In this document: in pieces, positions 29,501-44,800 of the stretch
Numbering within the stretch: position 1 is the first letter of the stretch
Layout of the letters: each line of letters begins with the position of its first letter
NCBI GenBank assembly: GCA_023376005.1
Contig: CM042179.1
Coordinates: 20,147,458 to 20,211,457, forward strand
DNA: 64,000 nt
Source: Doryteuthis pealeii
Lineage: Eukaryota; Mollusca; Cephalopoda; Myopsida; Loliginidae
Direction of reading: 5' to 3'
Position numbers and translations under genes: made by a program
The notes under the pieces: model-generated
Seen by the model: the letters and a program-made list of their open reading frames with translations, nothing else
What the model was told of the DNA's origin: nothing
The model's database searches: none

Positions 29501-32240
29501 AGATTAGCTGGATCAATGCAAGGTCTATTTTTTTTTTTTACATAGGGATTTAAATGGGGCATCCTGTGGGGATTCAACTCCCGATTCAGTAATAATGGAT
29601 CTGCAGGACTAACTTTAAAAAAATCCCCCTCTACCCAGGCGATGCTGGGTAACTGCTTCTAGTGGTAAATAAAACAACTCTCAATTACTCAACTGTTAGA
29701 TGCCAATTTGGCTTCTTTGTAGTTTAAAAAAAATAAATTTTATTTTAAAATTGAGGAAACAGCCAACATTAATTGTGGTGCATGACTGGTGTCAACTCAG
29801 GAATGTTTAGGTAATGAACCTGGAGATCATTATATCTTGGAATCAATATGGGTGAAAGGATTTCTAACTCAAAGTATTACCTGTCCGTGTTCAGGGATCA
29901 AATCTCCAACAGATGATGGAGTTGCATATTAGAAAATTCTTAATAAAAATAAGTTAAAGCAAAACTGTTTACCTGTTGTTAATTGATTTAACAGTTGTTC
30001 TCTGTGTTCAACTTTCTTTAATGTTCGTATCAAAGTCAGGAATGTCCTTGCAATTGCTAACCGTACAGGCACTGCTCTCTGTTATTAAAAATATAAAATG
30101 TATCTTAATAATGTAACAAATGTAATGAAAAATAAACAGATTAACTTTTTTAAGAGATGAAAATGAAAGAATATGGAGATTTGAGATGTTGACTAAAATT
30201 CTTTTGATAGTCTTTTAAATTCAGAGGAAATAGAAACTTTATTGGTAAATCAAACAAAAAAAAATAGAATGCTAAATAAGATATCAATAATGTAGATTAG
30301 GAATTAAATTAATGATTCATTGAGTTTTTATACACAGATTTTGGTTATTTCCTATAAGTCTAACATAAACAAAGGGGAACCACTCTTGACTGATAAATTA
30401 TTTATTTATTTATTGATCTACTAGGAAAAAATAAGACAGGGTTAGGGTTAGTTTAATGGGAAAATAAATAATTATATGGTTCCCCTTTGTTTATGTTAGA
30501 CTTATAAGAAATAACCCAGATTTTATATGTGAATTTCATTGGTAATTCCATTTCTTGCTCAGTGTAATTTTACAATATTGAAGCAATGCTTCATTGGGAA
30601 GTTGTGAATATAGGGTTTCTTTATTTAATGGCATAATCAATGATTGTGGATTATTTAATACCAAAGCCATCCTTGTAGAAGAACAGTAGCTGGGAGTATG
30701 AGGGGATTCACACCTTTCTAAAGGAAAAGCAATATAATAGTCTGACTGGAGTTTGAATGATGTCATAGTCCAGCATGGAAGCCATTACGCCACATGGATT
30801 CTTCCAAGGATTATATGAAGATGCATCTTGATTTGATATTCCCAAAATGTGATGGAAAAACCAACAAAGTCTGGTGGTATTGTAAGACATTGTTGGAGTG
30901 CTCTGGGGTTTGAACTCACTATGATGTCATAGTCCAGCATGGAAGCCATTACGCCACATGGATTCTTCCAAGGATTATATGAAGATGCATCTTGATTTGA
31001 TATTCCCAAAATGTGATGGAAAAACCAACAAAGTCTGGTGGTATTGTAAGACATTGTTGGAGTGCTCTGGAGTTTGAACTCACTATGATGTCATAGTCCA
31101 GCATGGAAGCCATTACGCCACATGGATTCTTCCAAGGATTATATGAAGATGCATCTTGATTTGATATTCCCAAAATGTGATGGAAAAACCAACAAAGTCT
31201 GGTGGTATTGTAAGACATTGTTGGAGTGCTCTGGAGTTTGAACTCACTATGATGTCATAGTCCAGCATGGAAGCCATTACACCACATGGACTCTTCCAAG
31301 GATTATATGAAGATGCATCTTGATTTGATATTCCCAAAATGTGATGGAAAAACCAACAAAGTCTGGTGGTATTGTAAGACATTGTTGGAGTGCTCTGGAG
31401 TTTGAACTCACTATGATGTCATAGTCCAGCATGGAAGCCATTACACCACATGGACTCTTCCAAGGATTATATGAAGATGCATCTTGATTTGATATTCCCA
31501 AAATGTGATGGAAAAACCAACAAAGTCTGGTGGTATTGTAAGATATTGTTGGAGTGCTGTGGGTTAGTGGTAAGGATGTTTTAGCCCTGAAAACCATGTC
31601 TGACTCCAGAGATCATTTAATGAAAGTTTTTGTTGGCTATAGCAATTGCTCTTTTTGCAATATATATATATAATATCATTGCTTATTTTGCATGGTTTAT
31701 TTTTTACATTGTAACAGAAATTCAAAATAGAATTGAAATTATGTTATAAAAATCCAACAAAAACACCTTTCATATATTTATATAGGAAAGAAAGTGCATG
31801 CATTCTCATATGTTTCAGCAAACTTACTGCTTTTTGAAGTTTATAATAAATCACCGGCATCATTTTATTATATATTGTTTCCGAGTTAAAGCACTTTGGA
31901 AGACTTGCTAAGCTGAGCATAAATTCTTCTTGTAGTCGCCAACTAAAAGATGAAAAAATCACAGATTCTGCTGCCATGAGGGCTGGAATGATTCCTGCAA
32001 CCTACAAAATATACAGTAAACATTTTAATCTGTTAAAGAGAAATAGAAAGGAAGATGTTAGAAATTGTAACAAAAATTTGCCGCTAATTTAATTAACCAT
32101 TATTGAAAGTAAATTACTTATGTTTATCAATGATGAAACTGTTTAGTATCAAAGATTTCTTAGTAACAACAGGTAATGTAAGCAAACTCAAAACTTAGTG
32201 AATAAGAACATTTGTCGCGCATAATTAACTCCCTTTAACC

Positions 32241-32274
<34 letters not shown>

Positions 32275-33927
32275 AACCATAACACCCCCCCCCCAAAAAA
32301 AAAACCGCGTTTCTGATTTGTGCTGGCCAAGTCTATACTAAAATTTATAATATGATAGATTCTTTACTGAAACTCGTGTTTTATATCTAAACTTTCAGAT
32401 AAGTGCTAAAGAAATTGTGTCATTTTTAAAGAAAACATTTTTATTCACACACACACAGTAATAATTTGAATTTTTTCAAATTTGAGATTTTTATGAAATA
32501 CAGCATGTTTACCCCCCAAAAAACAAAAAACAAGAAAAAACCCAAAACATTGTTAAATTTTGATGGCTTGGATTATTAGAGAATTGGAACTAGTCAAATG
32601 CAAATGTGAAGTTGGATGCAAAATTTCTCTATTTAAAAGATTTAAAAGAAGAAAAAAAACAACATCCGAGTATATTTGATTTTTCATATCCAAGGCCAGA
32701 TATGAATTCCACTAATAATAATAATCACACCATTTCCTACGTCAGTTAGAACATTATTTAATAATATATTCACAGTGAAATTTGGTGAACTTATTAATAG
32801 CTTATATTTTGATAAATTAAAGAAAATGCTTATTTCTCATTAAGAATATGACAAGAAATTACTTACTTGAACTTCTGAAACTTTATATTTACCAAGTACT
32901 TCAAATATCTCAGGTAGATGAGGTGAAATTCCTTTGAGTACCTAAGAAATGGATTATTATAAAAATATTAAAAGAAATCAATATATATGTATTTATATAC
33001 AAGAGAGAGAGAGAGAGACACACACATAGAAAGACAGACAGACAGACAAAGAGAGAAAGAAAGAAGGAAAGAGGGAAAGAGAGAGAGAGAGAAATAAACT
33101 AAGTATGAAAAAATATACTCACCTCTATGTGGTTATCTCTCAAAAGATTTGATAAGTTTCTCAGTAGTATTAATGATATAGGGCCTAATAATTTAATAAC
33201 CTGAAATACAGAAAATATAATATTCATAATATAAAATGTTATTTTAATGTAAGTTATATGTAAGTAGAATAAAAGAATCTCATTAATCAAAACATAAATA
33301 TCTGTTGGAAAGTATAATGTAGAAATATAGTTTTTTATTTATTTCAAAATTATAAATGGAAGCAGTTTTAAGTTATGTACCATTTTAAGGTAGCCTTAAG
33401 TTATGTACCATTTTAAGGTAGCCTTAAGTTATGTACCATTTTAATGTAGCCTTAAGTTATGTACCATTTTAATGTAGCCTTAAGTTATGTACCATTTTAA
33501 TGTAGCCTTAAGTTATGTACCCCATTTTAATGTAGCCTTAAGTTATGTACCATTTTAATGTAGCCTTAAGTTATGTACCATTTTAATGTAGCCTTAAGTT
33601 ATGTACCATTTTAATGTAGCCTTAAGTTATGTACCATTTTAATGTAGCCTTAAGTTATGTACCATTTTAATGTAGGTAGCCTTTAAGTAGGTACCTTTAT
33701 TTGTACCATTTTTTAAATTTATCCAAGTCATTTTAATCCACAGCTCATTTCATGTTAAGTGAAGCAGAAGAATGTATTTAATTTTAATTAATTGGGAAAA
33801 ATACTGACAGTTTGTTGGTTATGAATATTTAACTATTTAAATTGAAATCAATTTGTGGTTAATTCCTCATATTAAAATTGTTATAAAACTAGCATTTAAG
33901 CAGCTAAATAATATTATGAGGTACAGT

Positions 33928-33961
<34 letters not shown>

Positions 33962-35366
33962 CATTTAGGAGTTAATAATAATCTATACCATTGAAATGTC
34001 TGAGCAAATTTTTTTAATTTTAGAGTTTATTTTTGATGTCACAAAAATATCCCATTAGCCAGCAATTGAAACAGAAAAAATTTTTTTAAAACCTATTTTG
34101 TTAGTTTTATATCGAAAATATCTTGTTTATAATTTGTATTCTAGCAGTTATCTCTTATAGAAGATAATGTGCTTTGTATTTCAAAGATTTATTAAAACAT
34201 GCATAGTTGAAAAAAAATTTTTTTAAAAGCAGTTGCCATTTGATTAAAATATTTTGATAATGGCATTAATAATTTTTATTCTATTGATTAGCAGTGAAGC
34301 AGTGATTATCAAATTTAAACATTTATTTTTTGTGCATTTACATTTTGAAAAATATGAGGAAAATTCCATGGATAAAAAGTTCCAAAGAAGTTCAATGATC
34401 CATGAAAATTGATTTTGAGAGTGGCGACAAATGTAGAAAGAATCAGATAAATTTGAGAGATTAAAGGAGTTAAAAGTATAAACTGAATAGAAAGAAAAAA
34501 TAAAACAAAAAATGTTTCTCACTTCTTGAAAAATGTCAAAACTAATGAAACTTGATTTAAAAAATCTGTATAATTGATAATTGTTAAATGCAACATGGAC
34601 TAAATAATATTTACAACTAAAAACCCAAATTATCTATTGATAAATTGATAACATTGAAAAATTACCAGTAAAATATTTCTGATAGTAAAATATATTTCAA
34701 ATTTACTTATAATTGTAAATGCTGGAATTATATTATTTTTTATCAATAAAATTCAAATATATTTTAGACTTCCAAAATGTTTAAATTAAAAAAAGAACCC
34801 TAAAAAACACCAAAATTAGTTAATCAAAACAACTATTTTAATGTATATGAATTTTTATTGTATCTGTTATGTATATATTTAATATATATATCTTATTGTA
34901 ACAGTTTTTAAAAAAGAAGATATATTGACAAGATTTGACACTAGACGAATTCTCTTATTCAAAACAGGATGAGTATTAGCCTGTTGACGTTAAGTTTTCA
35001 ACAGATTTATAGAAAAAGAATTTTTAATTTTGTAATTAATACTGTAAATTTTCTATTTTTTGTTTTTCTTATATATAAAGTAAAAAGTATAAGAAAAACA
35101 AAAAATAGAAAATTTACAATATTAATTACAAAATTAAAAATTCTTTTTCTATAAATCTGTTGAAAACTTAACGTCAACAGGCTAATACTCATCCTGTTTT
35201 GAATAAGAGAATTCGTCTAGTGTCAAATCTTGTCAATATTAAATATAGAACAACACAATGTATTATATTATTTGTATCGTTTGAGGAAGACCAACTGCTG
35301 TTTAATTTTAATAATGCATTGTGCATTGTATATTGTTTTTTTATGCAGTGCAATATAAGTGTAAGC

Positions 35367-35420
<54 letters not shown>

Positions 35421-38146
35421 ACTAAATGGCACTAAATACTATGGCATTATTTTCTGTGCTGTGTTTTTAAGATACCATTCAGATTTTTATGCTTTCCAGA
35501 GTCCTGTTATATTATCTCTTAGCCTTCTTTAAGGTTCTGCAGCTGAAATTGAAAATTTTAGATACATGGAAATTGAACAGATTTAAAAAAAAAAATTCCT
35601 AAAAGTTTTCTTTAACTTTAAATATCAATACTTATTTAAATATGATATTAAAAGTTAAATATACAACCTTGCAATAGTAAAATATAAACTACAGAATGCA
35701 TAATTCCACCTAATTTAGGTATTTTAACTTTTTAAAAATTTTGATATAACCCAAGAAAACATAATTTGTAGTCTTTTCCTTGTTTCTTTGATATTTTCAA
35801 CACAATGTTGTTGTTTTTCTTCTCCAATCTATTCTATAACATTCCTCAATTGTTTGTATGAAAATAGTGAATCTCTTATAGAGAAAAGTTCTTGTATAAA
35901 ACAAAAAGAAAATGGTTGTAAACAGAATTTTTAAAAACCCATCTAACCAGCAATAATATAAGTTATTCAATTTTTTTTAGTTACCCATGAAGCTTGTTCC
36001 AATATTTTAAGTGGAAATGTTTTTAATTCCACAAAATCTTTTTTGATTACCAAAGAATGTCATAGTGTTGAAATCTGTATTAGATTTACATTTTAAGAAA
36101 GAAGAAAATTTGTTTTTCATCCATTTTTAAATAGCCTTCCCAAGATTGTCAAATTAAATTTGCTTTTAAGACTATTTGTTGTCTAGGCTCAGTGTGTCAT
36201 CATTTACCTTGACTAATATCATAAAAATCACTTTTGGGAAAAAGACATCATCCTATTTGAAGAACTCTACTCATTTAATAGAATTTATTACAAATCTTTC
36301 AAAACCTTCATGTTTCCTATGATTCAATAAAGCTATACCTTATACCCACCTCCATACACATATGCACGCACACATACATGTATATCATTACTGTATGCTA
36401 TTAATGTTCCTGACATTAGTACATTATTCTATGTACTATCATAAGACTTTGATGAGTTGTGGTGCACTGTATGCAATAAATTTCATTATTATTAATAAGA
36501 AGTTTTGATTTGAAAAACTGGAAACTTATCTGTTTTGAAGAAATATACAAGCAGCCCCAATAATACTGAAAATGGAGATGTTAATCTTTTGTATAACAAT
36601 ATTTCCAGTTTAGAGTTGAGGTTTATCTTAAGAGGGATTAGCTATGGGATTTCCATTCCCCACAACCCCAGTAATTTTTAGTGTTTATAAAGAATTATTT
36701 TTCTTAAGATCTAATATTGTTCCACTCCATTAAAACCTTCAGTTTAGCCAAGATGATACTAACAGGATGCTGGCCCTAGTGCAGGTGTAATGTCTATGGA
36801 TCTGTGGGTAGCATGCACCACACCCTTTAAAAATAGTGAAATCATGGATTAAAGTGACTGTTAATTATAGAATAATGTGAAGAAAAACCTTAATAAGCTT
36901 TATGTAATAATTGGAGGAATGATGACCAGAAGGATGGACCAATAATTGGTAATAGAACTTATAGAATTAAATGGGGAAGAATGGTTGAAAGAATTAAACC
37001 CAAATTATATGTTTGATGGAATTTAGAAACAAAGAGTTAAACTTTTCTCACAAAAAGTTTGTTTCAGATTTGTTTAAAGCTGATTGATGATAGAGTGCTC
37101 TAAAGAAGACAGTGATGAAAATTATGTTGATAGATACAGGAAATTATGATTTTGGAGAAAAACTATCAGTGTTGTTCATTGACCCCATTTGTGACAAGAA
37201 GTGCACATAATCCCCAGGGTGGGAAAGTAGTATCAATTTTGCTAGAGAGAAGCCTCACTTCAACCAGTTGGCACTTAAAGGTTTATTGGATTGGTTTTAC
37301 TTAAGTCTTCTCTGAAAGAACTGAGTGAGAGAGTCATTTCTAATCACCATTTGAAACTTAGAAACTTAGAAAATTTAAAAAATCTTAAACTTGTATTTGT
37401 TCTTTTTTTTTTAAAGAATATTTTCCAGATACAGATAAACATGGAAAAGCAGTAACAAGAAAATTATCACAGCTATCAAAAAAAAAAAATTATTTTTTCT
37501 GATAGATACACATCTTAAGAGGTGTAATGGAAATATAAGGTTATATTGATACTGTAACCAGGAGAAGATGGTTATATTGGACCCATGACAGAAATATCAG
37601 TCATATTGGTATGGTAACAAAGATATCAATATCATAACAAACCACTGTGTTATAATGATACCATGACAAAAGTATTGATAACTGTAACAATACTTTGTTA
37701 TAACAGAAAGAGAAGATATAGCACTAGTATGTACAGAAGAACCATTGCATATAAAGTTATATCTAAACTTTGAGTTCAATCATCAATTTTGTTTCCTACT
37801 TAGATCATTTAGACATTTCTGTTTAAAAAAAACCTTTTGTTTTACACTCCCAGAAAAAAAAATCTCTTTCCTTACAGAGAATAGAACTGAGGAAGGCTAT
37901 AGAATGGATCAGTTAAAATATTGTGTTGATAATATAAAAAATAAAGAACAGATTCAATTGTTGATGACTATTTTCAAAGTTGTAGATGATATATATTAAT
38001 TGTAGGCTTAAAATTGCTATATAATGTGGATGACAGAATATCATGAAATGGAATATTTTCTTTTCTCCCATTGATATCCTCCACACACACAAAAGAAAAT
38101 TATATTTTAAAAGTTTTAAATTGTGGGAGTTATAATGATAGTTTAT

Positions 38147-38179
<33 letters not shown>

Positions 38180-41100
38180 GTCATACCTATTTCAAGTAAA
38201 ATGAGTAAGATTAAAATTAAATACCTCATGAAATCCACATGCTATATTTTTTCGAACAGCAGGAAGAGGATCCACACATAACAAAGCGAAGATTTCTTGG
38301 AGTTTTAATTCAAAATCTCTGTAACCAACGAACATACAAATTGCCTAAAAAGAAAAAAAGGAAATTCGATAATAAAATTTCTAAGCATTAAATCCTTAAA
38401 TAAGTGGCAAATCAAATACTTGATCATTATTTTTTATATCAAGACTTTTTTTTAATGAAAAACAAAAACAAAAAAAAAGCATCTTAACATGTAGAAATTA
38501 ACAAACATTGTCTAAAAGTCATTACACACAAAAATTAGATTTAAGATTTTCAGAGGAGATAATAAAAATCTAAGTTAATTCTAAAGAGAAATAAGAATTT
38601 ATGAATTTTCTATTTTAATGGTACTTACTCTTTTGAAGTCAATTAATACATTTGATTTAATTAATTGTTTAGCATTAAATATAAAACTGTATGTATTAAC
38701 AAAGTTGTTTTAAATACTTTTGTATTTACAAAATAAAAAAAATGAAAACTTTCTTAAGATAAATTTCTTCTCCATGGGTTTAACAAGGTTAATTGTAGAT
38801 ATTCATATAAATTCCACATAAATATATAAATGGTTTAAAAAAAAAAAAAGAAAAAGAATTTTAATCAAAACTATTCACCTTAACATTATGAACACAATTT
38901 ACTAAAAGATGTTTAAGTGTTCTGTTTTTATAGAATTTAAATAACTATAGATATTGGATAGTACATTTTATGTAGACTATGACAAACCAGTTAAAAACAA
39001 AAGCAACTACTTCAGTAAATCAAGTTATGGTCATGTTATATTGAAAGCACTGGTTCCCATCAAAAGTACTTAAATGGGGGACCACTAACTTTGTTAGTAC
39101 ATACAGTTTTATATTTAATGCTAAACAATTAATAGCAGGTACTGTATATAATTTGAGGCCTGTGTGTCCGACTGATCAAAGCTTAGATAACTACTTCAAA
39201 TAAATTGATTTTTACAATTTTTACTTAAAATTTCTAAAACTTTTTGATTAGTAAGATGAGCAACCAGCAACAAAAAAAATAAAATATCTATTTATAAATA
39301 AAAATTGAATTGTCATACCCAGCAACATGTCAGTCAATTTTTGTTGTTCAATCATATAAACATCTAATTTTTTTATATTTTATTTTAAATGATTATTTTC
39401 CATATTCAAATCAATATGAAAAATAAATATTAATTAAAATTAAAAGAAAAAAAAATCAGATTTCTACTTATATGGATGAACAAAAAGATAGACATACCTC
39501 ATGATGCAGGGTGTGACATTATCAATATAAATACAAACAATAAAAAAGGTATGTCAATCTGGAGGGCTAAATGAAAAATAGACAGGTGTAACATCATACT
39601 GTTTGTATTAATGATGATATGGACTGGTGTAACCAGAACATTAGTTTTGCTTAATCTGAAAATTTATATTTAAGGCCTTTTTTTTCAATATTTTTATATA
39701 ACATTTTCCAAATTGAGTATTTAAAATGAATATTTGAGTGTAAATTTATATCTATGAAATAGAATGTATACTTTTGTTCATTTAATTAACAAAAGTATTC
39801 AATTATTCGAGTAATTAATAATTTGTAAAAGCAAACCTGATTAAAAATTAGCTTAACATTTAAAAAAACAAAAAACAAAATTGCCTCCCTTAGAAGTGGA
39901 ATATTGATCTGTTGTAAATAAAAAAAAAAGGGATAATGGATTGTGAAGTAATAAAATTTAACAAACGCTATTTAGATGTATTTTAAGAATATGCTTAAAA
40001 TTTTAGATTTGTTTTATCAATACTTTGGGAGAAAATACAATACAAAGACAATAATTATAAATTTTTCATTACAAACATTAAGAAAAACTTATCACAAAAA
40101 GCAAAGATTTTTATACTTGAAAGCAAATTTTGTTGAAGTGATTTAGAATCCTATTAAGATGATAATTTACATATCTACAAAAAGAAAAATGAAATTTTAT
40201 CTTTTGGGATTCAAGCTAAACTAAGAATGTTGTATATTCTCTTTACTTTTATTATTTTTCTGCTCATCTTTGGTATTTTACGTTCTTCTTCTAGCATCTG
40301 GGCTTCGTGTCTGGTCTTCCATTGGGGATTTCTCTTTATCAGAAGCCCTGTGTCATTGGTAGTTTTTAGATAATAACCCAAGACTTCGATTTGCTTTAGA
40401 TCATATTTTATTTCGAAATCCCCACCAGACTAACTGTGCAGATTGAGTCGGTCGTGCGCTTAACATGACTTACCACTTTCGTGGTTTGGCAGATACTGAC
40501 TAAAAACTCTTTCTAATCTAAACCGTAAGAGGGTCTTCTCCACCGATTCTCACGGTATCTACCGGAAGGATCAGGATGAGGTCATGCCGTGTCACTCAAT
40601 CCTTCAAGGCTGCCAGCTGCAACTTATAACAGCCATTTTGGTTTCTACACTACTGTAAATAAGTTAGGGTACTAACAATTATGTAACAAGAAAACTAAAC
40701 AGTTAAATAAAAACCATTTTAATTTTTGCAATAAGAAGTCATTATTATACATTACTTTATTTAAACTAGTTTCCTTGTTTGTTATAGTAAAAATATTGTG
40801 GCTGCTCTACTCTTTTCAAATGTCTGTCACATTTGGTAAATTAGGAATTTTCGCATAAGATTGTTAGTCACTTCAGGAAAATACATTTAACTAATTGATT
40901 TTAATGGCATTGTAACCTGGATAAATATTATCTTATTTTAATTTTTTTCTTAATATATCTAATGACAATGAATTTGTATTTTTGTCTCATTAATTACAAG
41001 TGATATAGAAGGGTAAATAGTCATATTCAATTACTTTTATTTTATATTAAAAAGAAAAAACAAAAAAACGATAACATTTTTCTATAATACAAATGATATT

Positions 41101-41807
41101 TTATAAATACTTACAGGGAAATTGTATGCTGCATTTATTCTACAATCCAGAATTGGATGTTTGTTTGGTGTTAGGGTGCCATACTGTTAAAAATAAAGAA
41201 AATACAAGTGAAATAATTTCTCATAATTAAAATGATATTTAACAAAAACTTTAAAACAAATCTAGCATTATTTTATGTATACAGTAAAAAAAGAGTTTAG
41301 TTTGATTTCAAAAGCAAAAAGATTTTCTTTGTCTTGTGTGCACTTATGTTTGTCCAAAGAACTTTGAATCTTTTTTTCAAATCTTAAACTATTCTATACT
41401 TTATAAGTAATTCTAATTTTATATGCAAAATCTAGTATCAAGATAATATAAAGGTTTTTAAAAACATTTCAATATAAGTGCATAAAATTAAAATCATTTT
41501 AGTTGATTCATAATCTTAATTTACAATTGACATATTCCTTTTAAAATTGTAAGAAAAAAAAAAAAAAGAAGAAAACATCTTGAATTAAATAAATTCTCAC
41601 CATATATTCAGAAGCAATAGATTCATCTATATTTATATCGGTCAAACCAATTAGACATATTTTTTTGTAACATTCCAAAAACCATTCCTTTTGGGTTTCG
41701 TCTAAATTAACTGAAAAAACAAAACAAGATAGATAAAAATCATTGAAATATCCTGAATTGAATAAAATTGTCATAAGAAATAAACACACACACACATTAT
41801 ATATATA

Positions 41808-41852
<45 letters not shown>

Positions 41853-44800
41853 TAAAATAATGGATAAAAACAAACTGAAAGGTATTATTTTATTTGATAT
41901 TTATTAATAAATTGATGACTCTTCAAAACTAGTACCAACAGATATTTTCTTTCTTACTAGTTAATAACTATCTTTGGTCTGTTCAATAGATATGATCTGG
42001 TAAAAGTTATTTTTTAAAATTTCATGCTAACTAATTACTTTAATAAGTAATGAGACAAGAATCTTTGTCATATTATAGCAATATAGAAGAAAACAAGTGT
42101 GGTAAAACTGTTACCCTCAGTAAGATTAATCTTGATTTCAAAAGGTTTACTATTTTGGGGGACAGACAATCTAGACATGTTAAATTAGAAATCAATATGT
42201 ACCAAAGACAATTTTATATTGTACTTTATACTATCTATTGGTATCTATTGCTATTTTTGAGACGCAATAAATAAAAATAATTAAATTTGTCCAAAGAAAA
42301 AATTTCAGTACTTGATCAATAGTGTTGGAAATAATGCTAAGCCATTTTAAATAAAAATCAGAAGATAAACCCCCCCCCCCCCACACACAAAAAAAAAAAC
42401 AAAGAATAACTTACCCGATAATCCATGACATAAACTGCCAATATGTTTTGCAATTATAGGTAAAGTATGATCCTTTGAACAAAGACATTGTTCATAGAAT
42501 CTAATTACAAGTGGAATGATTGTATTTGAACAAGTCTCTGAAAAGATAAAAATAGAAAACAATTATACAATGAGATTTTGTTGCAAAATCAATGACAATA
42601 ATAATAAGTATATTCTTATTATAATGGAGATTCGATGTCTGTCTGTAACCAAAACTACATCATTGCTTGTGTCCTAATACCCTCAGGAATTGTGTAAGTT
42701 TATCAATGAGTAATTAATTTATAGTCAAAATCATTAATACATAGAATAAATCTTATTTATTAACGAGGTTTCTATAAAAATCTGAGTTAGATTTGCCTCA
42801 AAACAGCCTATGTTATTAGTGCATTTAAAATCTTGCAATGTGTCTTATATATCACTAAGAAATAAAGATTTACATAATATATGGTGTGGTTAATTTTCAT
42901 ACTGGCTTTAACAAAACTGGTTTAATACATAATTACTTAGTGTTGTTGATCTCTAATATTATTGTATTAACATATTAAAATCAATCCTATGAATTATTTC
43001 ATATAGAAACCAATTAAAATAAGTGTAATCTTTTTATATGCATTCTTATTTAATTTTGTTCATCTTTCAGATTTAATATATTTCATTACACTAAAACATA
43101 AATACTTATGCCCGGAAGGTGCATATTCTTGCTAGTAACAATAATGAACACACAATGTTTATCATGAATCATTCATCTAATGTAATACTTACCATCATCT
43201 AAAAGACTCAATATATTTACTACTGTTTCCAGACCCATCATACGGACGTAAATTTCTTCATCATTTGTTAGCTCTACAAGCTCTGGAAGGATAGCACTTT
43301 TTGTCGCTTCAAGACTGTAAAATAAATCAATAAACAGATTAATATTCCATCATAATTATCAATGATATTCATCTGAATCTAAATGTTTATGTTGTGTGAG
43401 GTGCATGTATTTATATAATGTAGCACTTATATTAACTATTTACTATTGTTTTCTGAATATATATTCAGAAAACAATTGTAAATAGTTAATAGTGCCAAGT
43501 TATATCATTATATTAAGTCTGGAACCATATGACCTTTAGGCACCCCTTTTGCGATCTTGTTTCATATGGACATTTTTTTCATTTACACTGCCAAAATCCG
43601 GTTGTTTGTTAGGATTAGGAGTTAGTTTTATAATAAAAAAAAGAAAACAAACTAAAAATCATCTTAACAAACAACTGGATTTTGGCAGTGTAAATGAAAA
43701 AAATGTCCTTATGAAACAAGATCGCAAAAGGGGTACCTAAAGGTCATATGGTCCTAAGTCTGAATAAGTGATATTGCTTAATTAATCAAGTATATCAGAA
43801 AATACACATTTTTATATGAAATAATAACATTTGAAACTGATTAATAAATATTTGTAATATCTTGAATTTTATTATTAGAAAAAGAATTGTCACTTAATTT
43901 TTGGACGAGTCTTTCTTAATTTCAGTTGTTTTTTTTTTTATCACAAATACTCAGACTATCACTGTGCATCTTTTAGTAAACATTGTGGATTAAAAAGAAA
44001 GAATATGCATAGAGTGAGACTTGAACTCTCATTACTTTTTGCAGAATAAGTCTTAACTCTAGTTCTACTGGTTGACCTTTATAGCTCAAGTAGGAGAGGA
44101 TCTGTTGTACTATGACAAATTTCTTGAAAAAAAAAAAAAAAAAGGATGAGAGTTCAAGTCTCACTAAAAGCATATCTATTATTTCTGATTTGTGATGTTT
44201 ACTGATAGCCATAGACCAACAAGTCTAGTTGTGATAAAAAAACAAATTGCAATGGAGATGAAAGAAATAGATAAAACAATTAAATAATATCTATTTTTAT
44301 TTTCAAATATTAATCTTCAATAGAATAATGAGAGAAATTAGATACTTATCACATAAATGACTGATGTATGCAGAAAAGTTAAAAACTGTAACACTGATAT
44401 ATAATATACACCAGATGAGGAAATAGGTTATATAAAGGAGAACAAAACAATTTTTATATACTAAAGTCCACATAGGCCTTATTCAACTGATACTTAATAT
44501 AGTAACCAAGACTATATTTTTACCTTTTGCAAACATGAGGAATGTAATCAGATAAATATCAAAATAGATTAGAATGATATTGGTTGGTTAGATTTTATGG
44601 CAGGTCAAAACTTATTTAACCCATAGATGGGACTCTAAAAAGATACTACCACTCTGGGTCAGAGTGGACCTGGGAGTAATGGTGATGAAGGAGTACCTAA
44701 CACTCAGCAGAGCTTCAGAATTGGAACTTTACCACTAGATGCACTCTAACATAATATTCAGGATACTAAGATTGGTTTTGGTTTGTTTTGTTTTACGGCA

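Noticed and set aside
30708..31597. Repeated open frame MSYNTTRLCWFF... in several overlapping versions
   Set aside because: It is the 164-bp tandem SINE-like unit translated; the unit carries pol III boxes and the frames have no protein family.
33368..33692. Regular 28-bp repeats resembling a CRISPR array
   Set aside because: No spacers between units and the context is a eukaryotic intron; it is a minisatellite.
34969..35192. Two mirrored 61-residue frames, one per strand
   Set aside because: Automatic consequence of the inverted repeat at 34922-35239.
40535..40590. Similarity of ACCGGAAGGATCA to the 3' end of small-subunit rRNA
   Set aside because: Only about 12 bases resemble it and the flanks do not; too short to call an rRNA fragment.
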